A stretch of DNA of 6,425 bases from Candidatus Zipacnadia bacterium (GCA_029821255.1 JALGTS010000071.1:1-6425); one strand, 5' to 3'; counted from the first letter of the stretch, positions 1-5,920 are shown. Numbers and translations are program-made. Notes: a model not told the origin generated them from the letters alone.

Positions 1-1861
1 AGCGAATCAATAGGGCCGGAACTATGCTTAACAACATACGTAAGTAATCGCTACTAGTCAATCCTTCCCTTCTGGCTGGTATGTAGATCACATCACCAGG
101 GCGAGGACGCACGGCCACATCCTGCCACTCGGCCACCTTAAGGACTTGCAGACTAATCGGCCCTTCGGAGCCAAGCTCCCCTTCCGTGGGAGCAGCTCGG
201 CTCTCCTCGGCTGCGGTCTGGCTGTTTCTCAACAAGTCCTTTATCCCAAATGCCGGCGACTCTTCGCCAGCCGAGCCATGAGTGCCTGGAGCTACGCCGC
301 TGGGGGCAGCCTCTGCCCGTCCTAATTCCTCCTCCTGCGCGGCTTCGGCAGCATTGCGCCGCATAAGCACCATTTTGCCGGTGTCGGCCATGACCGTAGG
401 CCCTCCCGCCTTCCCCAATATATCCATTAAGGTGTCTTCTTCTTTGATGGGGTAGGCACCCGGACGAGCCACCTGCCCCAAGATGTAGACACGCTCCAGG
501 ATTTCCGCAACGATTAGCTTGTCTCCAGGCTGGAGGGCAATGTTCTGGCTCATATCACCTTGGTTGACGAGAGCCTCAATGTCAACGGAGATGGTCTCCT
601 GGCCACGCAAGACAGTACAGTTGTGCAGGTCGGCATTAGGCAAAGCCGGGCCTGCTATTGACCATAAGTCAAGCAACGTCTTGGCCTCCTCGCTGGGATA
701 AGGACCCGGCGCATTAACCGCCCCTATCACGTAAACCGGATTGCGCTCCGTGCTCGGCGGTATCACGATAACGTCATCAGGCTGAAGGCTAATCTGTGAT
801 GACGAGCCGTGTTCGGCCGGGTTATCTCCCATGACGTCACGGAGGTCCACATCTATGCGCTCAGTGCCACGCAGAATATAGGCTTGGGCGAGATCGGCCG
901 TCTCCGTGGGACCTCCGGCCAGCAAGACAGCACGCGAGAGGTTATTGGCCCTCTCCAATGGTATAGCACCGGCATTCTGAACCGCTCCCACAACCAAAAC
1001 TACCTTTAGTGGCTTCTCCGGAACCACGAGAGTGTCGCCCATCTGTAATGGGACATCATGGGATAGAATATCGCCCGCGAGCAACCCTTCAGGAGCCAAC
1101 TTCTGCGGCATGCCGTCCCGGAACAGCATTGCCGCCGCCAGATCACCGTTAGGCAACACCCCTCCAGCGGCGGCCAGCAGAGCCAAGGCAGTAGGAGTCT
1201 GCTCAATAGGATACAGACCCGGGCGGCTCACCTGACAGACGATATTGACCAACCGCGGGGCAGTACTGACCAGATTGACGGTAACTGACGGCTCAACTAC
1301 GTATTGCTTCAGGCGTTGGGTCAGTACCCCGGTCAACTCTTCCACTGTCAAGCCGGCGACGGGGATCTCCCCGACCATAGACAGGATAATGGTACCGCTT
1401 GGCTCTACAGTGTACTGTCCCGAGATAGTAGGCTCACCGGCAACCTCAATGGCAACGACATCACCTGCCTGCAATGAGTGAACAGCAGTTAGTGTGGAAC
1501 CTGTCTGAGTGGGTGCCGTCGCGCGCTGCAGGGTGATGTCTATCGGTTGTGGGTAGCCTTTAGCAGCAACAGCGTCTTGCAATTGCTGCTGTAACACATC
1601 CAAAGCCACCTTTGTAACATCCATCGGACCTACTATCGGGAAGTCAACGGTGCCCTCAGCGCTTACCTGGTAGTGGCCAGAGAGGGCGGGTATAGCGGGG
1701 GCCTGCACTTCAATCCAGTCGTTGGGGGATAACTCGGCTGGCTTAGCATACAGAGGGACGCATGCAGTAAGAAGACTACTAATAAGAAGAGTACACAGTA
1801 AGGCCGCTGCTGGGTGCACTGTTACACGCGCGCTACGCTTAGGTGAACACCCCTGCGTCAT
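1..1861 (-). CDS. Wza-like polysaccharide export lipoprotein with tandem poly-export and SLBB domains (3' end outside window)
   Basis: Reading the minus strand from the ATG at 1861 gives 620 codons with no stop, running off the left edge. The N-terminus has a basic stretch, a hydrophobic core (about 18-33) and a lipobox LTAC with Cys34, so it is probably a lipoprotein. Two poly-export-like units follow: about 43-117 (GHYQVSAEGTVDFPIVG) and 130-199 (GQYTVEPSGTI...MVGEIPVAG). Four SLBB-type repeats come next, starting near 203, 286, 374 and 456, with signatures such as SRPGLYPI, VNAPGPYP and VARPGAYPI, and most closing with a GD-[VK]-[IL]-[IV]-like strand. Repeat four is split by an Ala/Glu/Gly-rich insert (about 503-567). 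A hydrophobic segment begins near 609, possibly the C-terminal membrane helix seen in Wza. Known family role: an outer-membrane/periplasmic channel for capsule or EPS export. Two upstream in-frame ATGs (1897, 1900) lack a ribosome site, whereas 1861 has AGGCGGTGA 5 bases before it. The domain assignment is secure; the exported polymer is unknown. Confidence 0.93.
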   Translation of the reverse strand, partial: MTQGCSPKRSARVTVHPAAALLCTLLISSLLTACVPLYAKPAELSPNDWIEVQAPAIPALSGHYQVSAEGTVDFPIVGPMDVTKVALDVLQQQLQDAVAAKGYPQPIDITLQRATAPTQTGSTLTAVHSLQAGDVVAIEVAGEPTISGQYTVEPSGTIILSMVGEIPVAGLTVEELTGVLTQRLKQYVVEPSVTVNLVSTAPRLVNIVCQVSRPGLYPIEQTPTALALLAAAGGVLPNGDLAAAMLFRDGMPQKLAPEGLLAGDILSHDVPLQMGDTLVVPEKPLKVVLVVGAVQNAGAIPLERANNLSRAVLLAGGPTETADLAQAYILRGTERIDVDLRDVMGDNPAEHGSSSQISLQPDDVIVIPPSTERNPVYVIGAVNAPGPYPSEEAKTLLDLWSIAGPALPNADLHNCTVLRGQETISVDIEALVNQGDMSQNIALQPGDKLIVAEILERVYILGQVARPGAYPIKEEDTLMDILGKAGGPTVMADTGKMVLMRRNAAEAAQEEELGRAEAAPSGVAPGTHGSAGEESPAFGIKDLLRNSQTAAEESRAAPTEGELGSEGPISLQVLKVAEWQDVAVRPRPGDVIYIPARREGLTSSDYLRMLLSIVPALLIR

Positions 1862-1866
1862 AAGGT

Positions 1867-1875
1867 TCACCGCCT
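1867..1875 (-). promoter_or_regulatory. Ribosome binding site deciding the start of the export lipoprotein
   Basis: On the minus strand AGGCGGTGA matches the anti-Shine-Dalgarno complement AGGAGGTGA at 8 of 9 positions. Its AGGCGG core lies 8 bases before the ATG at 1861. This favours that start over the in-frame ATGs at 1897 and 1900, which have no purine-rich box. Confidence 0.7.
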
Positions 1876-1982
1876 GGAGCAGCAAGGTATGCCCCATCAT
1901 ATCTGTGCTGCTGTCGGATTTCGTATATCTTGACGTATTGCTGCGAACGTTATATTAATGTTATAGTTCGTATCAAGGCGAT

Positions 1983-2011
1983 GCTCTTGAGTCCCCCATC
2001 ATACTCAGAGC
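1983..2011 (-). promoter_or_regulatory. Hairpin near the 5' end of the export-gene leader
   Basis: In the minus-strand RNA, GCTCTGAGT (2003-2011) can pair with ACTCAAGAGC (1983-1992). This gives nine pairs with one bulged base and a 10-base loop ATGATGGGGG. It begins about 10 bases after the predicted transcription start. It could be a 5' stabilising hairpin or a regulatory structure. There is no U-tract, so it is not a terminator. Confidence 0.45.
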
Positions 2012-2026
2012 CAATTAGACGGATGT

Positions 2027-2055
2027 AGTATATACTAAAGCGGTCTGCTTGTCAA
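2027..2055 (-). promoter_or_regulatory. Sigma70-type promoter of the export lipoprotein gene
   Basis: On the minus strand the -35 box is TTGACA (2050-2055, 6/6), the spacer is 17 bases (2033-2049) and the -10 box is TATACT (2027-2032, 5/6). Transcription would start near 2020, giving a leader of roughly 160 bases before the ATG at 1861. It is among the strongest promoter matches in the window. Confidence 0.85.
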
Positions 2056-2138
2056 GCCTCGGACCAAAGCCACCAGCCTTAGCACAGAGCTTGATGACTT
2101 CCCAGGTAGGATCCCAGATATGGGCTGTGCTGCATTGC

Positions 2139-2167
2139 TTGACAAAGTTTACAAGTTTTGCTATAAT
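2139..2167 (+). promoter_or_regulatory. Perfect-consensus sigma70-type promoter of the secreted-protein gene
   Basis: TTGACA (2139-2144), a 17-base spacer (2145-2161) and TATAAT (2162-2167) match the bacterial housekeeping consensus at all 12 positions. The start of transcription is expected near 2174, leaving a leader of about 228 bases before the ATG at 2402. Confidence 0.9.
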
Positions 2168-2246
2168 TATTTTTGTGTGTTAGCTAATAGATAAAATGAT
2201 TGCTAGTTAGTCGCCAACCCAACCCCAACCAGGGAAGATATTTTTC

Positions 2247-2278
2247 AGCCCGTGCGGCACCACGAGTGGCGGCGGGCT
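2247..2278 (+). promoter_or_regulatory. GC-rich hairpin in the 5' leader of the secreted-protein gene
   Basis: AGCCCG (2247-2252) pairs with CGGGCT (2273-2278). An inner helix forms from C2258, C2260, C2261 and A2262 pairing with T2267, G2268, G2269 and G2271, around a CGAG loop. It is followed by TTTATGTTTG, a poor U-tract. It could be a weak attenuator or part of a structured leader. It matches no riboswitch class I recognise. Confidence 0.4.
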
Positions 2279-2330
2279 TTATGTTTGTGATAGGAAGATC
2301 AAGACTAACGTGCAGCGATTTATTGTATGC

Positions 2331-2351
2331 GAAGGCTACGATTCAGCCTTC
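2331..2351 (+). promoter_or_regulatory. Second leader hairpin, 38 bases before the ribosome site
   Basis: GAAGGCT (2331-2337) and AGCCTTC (2345-2351) form a perfect 7-base-pair stem around a 7-base loop. It is followed by a shorter possible stem, CTGCT (2355-2359) with AGTAG (2365-2369, one G-U pair). Together with the upstream hairpin this makes the long leader look structured. Its function is unknown. Confidence 0.4.
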
Positions 2352-2401
2352 AAACTGCTGTGCAAGTAGTAGCCGCAAAAACTGACTTAGGAGGTTGAAC
2401 G

Positions 2402-2935
2402 ATGAAAACAACGGTTGGGGTAGTGACAGTCATTATTTTGCTTGGGGGGACGGTATGGTCGGCAGTCGCGGCCCCGCCGTTCGGTAGCACCGTCGCCGAT
2501 GCCTCCGCGTATGATATAACTGTTACGTTACTGCCCAACAACGAATATCAGTGGGTGGTTGACTACAACGATTCCGCCCTACCCAATCCCGAATATATGA
2601 GGGCGTTTGTGGTCTACGACTCCTCGGTATCGCTCATATCTACGACCGATCCAACGGGCTGGGTAGGGAGTGCTGATGGTGCGGCGGCCGCAGTTGAGTG
2701 GTATGCTCACCCAGCAACCAATCGGATCAGTCCCGGCGACAGCCTTGTCTACCAAGCTAAGTTTGATACCGCACTGGCAGATCCATTCTTGACCGCCATA
2801 CATATCCAGTACGCAAACGATGGCAGCCAGTGGACAAACAACACCCCGGAGCTGCCGCCCGCGGTGCTACTGGGGTTGAGCATACTGCCCCTGAGTCTGG
2901 CCTACATCCGAGGGCGCAGACGGAGCCAAAGATAG
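2402..2935 (+). CDS. Small secreted protein with PEP-CTERM-like C-terminal sorting signal
   Basis: This 177-residue protein has a clean ribosome site (AGGAGG at 2389-2394, 7 bases before the ATG). The N-terminal signal peptide has a hydrophobic core at about 5-20 and a likely signal peptidase I site after AVA (residue 23). The body (about 25-147) reads as a beta-sandwich. Its order (EYQWVVDYND, then TGW, then VEWYA, then ISPGDSL) resembles bodies common in exosortase-target proteins; this is a by-eye resemblance. The C-terminus is tripartite: TP-x-LPP at 148-153, a hydrophobic segment at 154-169, and a basic tail RGRRRSQR at 170-177. That tail aligns without gaps to the end of the GEVED protein at 5156-5875. 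Inference: the protein is exported, then retained or processed at the envelope by an exosortase-like enzyme. The body's function is unknown. No convincing terminator follows. Confidence 0.88.
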   Translation: MKTTVGVVTVIILLGGTVWSAVAAPPFGSTVADASAYDITVTLLPNNEYQWVVDYNDSALPNPEYMRAFVVYDSSVSLISTTDPTGWVGSADGAAAAVEWYAHPATNRISPGDSLVYQAKFDTALADPFLTAIHIQYANDGSQWTNNTPELPPAVLLGLSILPLSLAYIRGRRRSQR

Positions 2936-3248
2936 ACCAATAAGATGTCCGAGACGAATAGGGTCCTTGTTGTTACCCGCAGGGGGTCTTGATAGAGGAC
3001 CGAGATCTGCGATAGACTACTCCCAGCTTAGACCTGATTAGCAATCATCGGCGGGCGTACAGAGAATATTGAAGACGGTGACTACCCTCTACGCAGTGAA
3101 CCGCCACGAGCAAGTATAGCGAACAGGGCCATGTGGCGACAGCACAGCACTTAGTGGCATCATCTGAATGACCTGACAAGTAAGAGAGACCGACAGTCGT
3201 TTGGGGCTGGCAGCCTACCGACGGCCGCAAGCCAACGGAGCATAACTT
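2936..3248. other. Intergenic spacer and leader upstream of the phosphodiesterase
   Basis: This 313-base region has no supported gene. It contains a plausible promoter (2989-3018) and, if that is used, a leader of about 220 bases. A 6-base-pair inverted repeat, CGCCAC (3102-3107) with GTGGCG (3133-3138), spans a 25-base loop. I recognise no riboswitch or terminator, so readthrough from the gene at 2402 is possible. Confidence 0.5.
2989..3018 (+). promoter_or_regulatory. Possible promoter of the phosphodiesterase gene
   Basis: TTGATA (2989-2994, 5/6), an 18-base spacer and TAGACT (3013-3018, 4/6) form a moderate sigma70-type match. Its -10 box is identical to that of the better promoter at 5921-5949. 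The match is weaker than the other three promoters, so it is tentative. Confidence 0.4.
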
Positions 3249-4868
3249 ATGGATAAGATGCCACAGCTCCTATTGATAGGCTTGGATGGAGCGACCTGGG
3301 ACATCCTAAGACCAGCAATGCGCGCCGGCAAGTTGCCGTTCCTCGCATCAAGGGTTGGAGCAGGCGCCTCGGGTATTCTGTTGAGCACTATTCCCTGCCG
3401 CACAAGCCCCGCTCTCCCAACGCTCTTCACAGGGAAGAATCCTGGTAGTACCGGACTTTTCGATTTCGTAAAGTCTGACGGGTCGCCGGTTTCTTCAGCC
3501 GACATCGGCTCTCCGTTTCTTTGGGAGATCGCCAACCGAAGTGGTAAGACCGCGTGCGTGGTCAACGTACGCTTCACATACCCCCCGCGCCCGCTGGACG
3601 GAGTTTTAATATGCGGCGGATTGACCCACGTGCCGGGGCAATCGTACACATACCCCCCTGCAGTGCAATCGCAGATTGAGGAGTTTCATTCTCTTGAGCT
3701 TCAAAGAGAGATTGAGCGCTTGATCGGAGATTTGGACGCCAACCGAGACCGTATTTATTCTAACCTGAAGGCCCAGTACAGACGTCGCCTGCAAGTGTTC
3801 AAACAATTGCTCAATAAACAGAGATACGATCTTGCCATCCTATGGATCGGAACGACCGATGCTATACAACATTACTGCTGGGGTTACCAGGATCTTGTGG
3901 TCCAATACTTTCAGATGGTCGATGAGGACCTAAAGCACCTATGCCAAGACTTCCCAGATGCCAACTTCATAGTGGTCTCGGATCATGGGTTCGCTGCTGC
4001 TCCTACCCAGGCGTTCTATGCGAACACCTGGCTCAGGCAACTGGGTTATCTCCGTGGCCGGTGGTCATGGCTTGGTCTTGCTCTCCGCTCGCTATCTGCA
4101 CGGGCGCAGCGGATGACATCTCCACGATTGAAGCGCCGTATTAAGCGGCTTCTGTCACAGCGAGCGCGATCCCCTCAAGTGGACGGAAAAGCCCGGGCAA
4201 GGCGTCCGATAGCTTTCTCGGGTAGCTACGGGGTTGAACCAGGTGTGCAGTGGGAGCACACCATTGCTTTCCTTGACTGCAAATGGGGCATCGCAATAAA
4301 GCCGGGCATCCCTGAAGACCAAAAAGAGCGCATATTAAACGACATAATAGACAGACTCAGAGACCTACGGGATCCAGCAGGCCAGCGTGTGATTCAATCC
4401 GTATGGCGTAGAGAGGAACTCTACAAGGGGGAATACGTTGACGAATTGCCGGAGATCGTGTTCCTCACAGCGCCTCAGTACACTGCCCGCCCATATCTTT
4501 CACCTCAAATATTTGGCCCTGATCCACAGGCACCCAAGAACGTGAGTGGGGCCCATGACACCGCGCGGGAGGGTATTTTCATTGCATGGGGCCCAGATAT
4601 CCGGCGGGACAGTACGACAATAGTTGACATATCCGATGTCACCCCAACGGCTTTGCAGCTTATGGGTTGTGCACTGCCCGACAACCTGGACGGAAGCGTT
4701 CTCAGCGACATATTTGATCCTAACAGCCGCGCGGCCCAATACCCTACTGTACGCACGAGTGCTGCAGCAGACATAAGCGCTGACCAGCAAGCAGAAGCAG
4801 ATGCCTACTCCCCCGAGGAGGCCGAAGTAATCAAACAGCGGCTGCGTGACTTAGGATACCTTGATTGA
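3249..4868 (+). CDS. Alkaline-phosphatase-superfamily phosphodiesterase/nucleotide pyrophosphatase-type enzyme
   Basis: This complete protein has 539 residues. GGAG (3237-3240) lies 8 bases before the ATG. It has no signal peptide and so is probably cytoplasmic. The superfamily metal-site pattern is intact by eye: Asp13 in GLDGATWD, the expected nucleophile Thr52 in PCRTSPALPT, Asp204 and His208 in TTDAIQHYCW, Asp245-His246 in VVSDHGF, and His436 in GAHDTAREG. The ending, with acidic residues then a helix and LRDLGYLD, resembles bacterial members encoded in EPS/exosortase regions. Family knowledge: two-metal hydrolases or transferases acting on phosphate mono- or diesters. The substrate here is unknown; modification of a lipid-linked or nucleotide-linked glycan precursor is a guess from context. 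Oddities: Thr68 stands where relatives usually have His (normally P-x-x-HG-x-x-DF, here PGSTGLFDF), and there is a strongly basic insert at about 280-315. Alternative: a phosphoglycerol- or phosphoethanolamine-transferase-like role. Confidence 0.9.
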   Translation: MDKMPQLLLIGLDGATWDILRPAMRAGKLPFLASRVGAGASGILLSTIPCRTSPALPTLFTGKNPGSTGLFDFVKSDGSPVSSADIGSPFLWEIANRSGKTACVVNVRFTYPPRPLDGVLICGGLTHVPGQSYTYPPAVQSQIEEFHSLELQREIERLIGDLDANRDRIYSNLKAQYRRRLQVFKQLLNKQRYDLAILWIGTTDAIQHYCWGYQDLVVQYFQMVDEDLKHLCQDFPDANFIVVSDHGFAAAPTQAFYANTWLRQLGYLRGRWSWLGLALRSLSARAQRMTSPRLKRRIKRLLSQRARSPQVDGKARARRPIAFSGSYGVEPGVQWEHTIAFLDCKWGIAIKPGIPEDQKERILNDIIDRLRDLRDPAGQRVIQSVWRREELYKGEYVDELPEIVFLTAPQYTARPYLSPQIFGPDPQAPKNVSGAHDTAREGIFIAWGPDIRRDSTTIVDISDVTPTALQLMGCALPDNLDGSVLSDIFDPNSRAAQYPTVRTSAAADISADQQAEADAYSPEEAEVIKQRLRDLGYLD

Positions 4869-5080
4869 ACTATCTATAGGGGTCGCTCATCCGCGCAGCA
4901 GGCCGGACTCAGAAGTCTCCCGCAGCCACTTCTCTCAGAACAGCGATGCCCAGAACTCCAATGCACCTATAAGGTTGTCTTTGCTTGGGGAAGAGAATAA
5001 AGGGTAGCTACGGCAATGGCTCACTGCATACTGTACTACGTTGGGGGCAGATGTCCACTATCTTACTATCGCGGTAGACT
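4869..5080. other. Convergent intergenic region, nothing recognised
   Basis: This lies between the 3' ends of the plus-strand phosphodiesterase and the minus-strand GEVED gene. I found no supported coding sequence, RNA gene or strong terminator for the plus-strand gene. The best hairpin there, AGAAGT with ACTTCT, is only 6 base pairs and has no T-tract. Confidence 0.5.
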
Positions 5081-5121
5081 CCAAACAAAGAAAGAGCACC
5101 TGCTCCCAACAGCAGATGCTC
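5081..5121 (-). terminator. Rho-independent terminator of the GEVED-domain gene
   Basis: In the minus-strand RNA, GAGCATCTGCT (5111-5121) pairs with AGCAGGTGCTC (5094-5104). That gives 11 pairs including one U-G wobble, with a 6-base loop. A T-rich run, TTTCTTTGTTT, follows. It starts 34 bases after the stop codon. The wobble pairs only in the minus-strand transcript and the T-run lies on that side, so the direction is clear. Confidence 0.85.
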
Positions 5122-5155
5122 CAGCTTGTGTCATCACACCAGTTTACCACTATCG

Positions 5156-5875
5156 TCAACTCTTCTTGCCTCGCCCCCCACGGACATAAGCCAGAGCCCA
5201 CGGCAGCAAGCCGAGGCCCAGTAGTGCTACAGGAGGTAGTTGGGGAGTCAAGTGAGCTGGATAATCTTCCATCTCTCCGTAGCACCACTGGGTAGCACCC
5301 AGAGAGGGAGAGCCCAGATCGAATCCTGGATCACCTGGGTTACCGAATACTAAAGTCGCATGCATCCAAGTAGGACCCGGTGTCAGATCCGTAGGTAGGT
5401 AGACAGTGTCGGTGAAATAGGTGGTTTGCTCACCCGCAGCCACCCAATCAATGCCTTCGTACACTACCTTCTGATAGATGGCCTCCGAGGCGTCCCACAT
5501 TCCGTTGCGATCCATGTCAAGCCACAGCGTGAAGTACTCTGCCCCTTCATCGTACCAGCTTGGGTAAGCAAAGGTATGCAGCGACCAGGTGATGTCAAAG
5601 CTACCCCCTGGATCAAATGTGGTGGTAGAAAACCACACCCCATCGGCGTTGCCGGAAGGTACACTCCAGTCGGGGCCGTATGCTGGCCCGAGAATCTCGT
5701 AGTCTTGGTACATAGCATAGTGGTTATCCCAGCCTCCCAGGTAATAGGATTCGGGCGCTAACCCTCCATAATCCCGCGCTGCTACCGGGCCAGTAGACAG
5801 CCAACTCACCACAACAGCCACCACGAGCACGAAAATGAAGCATCGTCCTCTCACGTTCAGACGTTGCTGTATCAC
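5156..5875 (-). CDS. Secreted GEVED-domain protein with PEP-CTERM-like C-terminal sorting signal
   Basis: I place the start at the GTG at 5873-5875 (239 residues). AGGAGG (5884-5889) lies 8 bases before it, whereas the earlier in-frame GTG at 5882-5884 overlaps that ribosome site. The signal peptide has a hydrophobic core at about 13-26 and likely cleavage after PVAA (residue 33). The body (about 34-209) ends in a GEVED-type domain: DMDRNGMWDASE (120-131), resembling the acidic loop WIDxNxDGxxDxxE of that family, and GEMEDY (200-205) at its characteristic end. GEVED domains are extracellular beta-sandwiches found in large secreted and adhesion proteins; here one is nearly the whole mature protein. 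The final 30 residues (210-239) carry TP-x-LPP, a hydrophobic stretch and a basic tail, matching the tail of the protein at 2402-2935 at 17 of 30 positions. Its own promoter and terminator imply a single-gene transcript. Ligand and role are unknown; a surface or matrix protein is inferred. Confidence 0.9.
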   Translation of the reverse strand: MIQQRLNVRGRCFIFVLVVAVVVSWLSTGPVAARDYGGLAPESYYLGGWDNHYAMYQDYEILGPAYGPDWSVPSGNADGVWFSTTTFDPGGSFDITWSLHTFAYPSWYDEGAEYFTLWLDMDRNGMWDASEAIYQKVVYEGIDWVAAGEQTTYFTDTVYLPTDLTPGPTWMHATLVFGNPGDPGFDLGSPSLGATQWCYGEMEDYPAHLTPQLPPVALLGLGLLPWALAYVRGGRGKKS

Positions 5876-5880
5876 GATTT

Positions 5881-5889
5881 TCACCTCCT
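5881..5889 (-). promoter_or_regulatory. Ribosome binding site deciding the GEVED gene start
   Basis: AGGAGGTGA on the minus strand is a full Shine-Dalgarno match. Its core is 8 bases from the GTG at 5873-5875. The alternative GTG three codons upstream lies inside this box and could not use it. Confidence 0.8.
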
Positions 5890-5920
5890 CTCTTTAAGGT
5901 GTTTGGCGATTTACACCCGT

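Larger units (their letters stand above)
1862..2401. other. Divergent intergenic regulatory region
   Basis: These 540 bases separate the minus-strand export gene from the plus-strand secreted-protein gene. I see no supported protein gene here. The region holds two near-consensus promoters facing away from each other, with their -35 boxes 83 bases apart (2056-2138 between them). It also holds a leader of about 160 bases for the export gene and one of about 228 bases for the secreted-protein gene. Both leaders contain possible hairpins, listed separately. The arrangement would allow coordinated control from the space between the promoters, but I recognise no operator there. Confidence 0.75.

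Noticed and set aside
2196..2385. Upstream reading frames in the leader: a four-codon ATG frame at 2196-2210 and a 61-codon TTG frame at 2200-2385
   Set aside because: Neither has a ribosome site. The longer frame shows no protein-like composition and overlaps the hairpins.
2331..2401. Possible c-di-GMP (GEMM) riboswitch, suggested by GCCGCAAAAACTGACTTAGG
   Set aside because: It only loosely resembles the conserved core. The second conserved helix and its receptor are absent because the coding sequence begins immediately.
2960..3001. Terminator after the small secreted protein (GGTCCT with AGGACC, or ACCC with GGGT)
   Set aside because: The loops are long or the stems only 4-6 base pairs, with no T-run. 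The stretch also overlaps the candidate promoter.
3215..3649. 144-codon minus-strand open frame
   Set aside because: It lies opposite the 5' part of the phosphodiesterase, whose motifs and start are convincing. The antisense frame has no recognisable features.
4500..4790. Overlapping minus-strand frames near the 3' end of the phosphodiesterase
   Set aside because: They are antisense shadows of a well-supported gene containing the His436 motif and a family-typical C-terminus.
4895..4940. Terminator for the phosphodiesterase gene
   Set aside because: The stem is only 6 base pairs with an 11-base loop and no T-run on the plus strand.
5426..5761. 111-codon plus-strand open frame
   Set aside because: It is antisense to the GEVED protein, which has a promoter, ribosome site, signal peptide and terminator.
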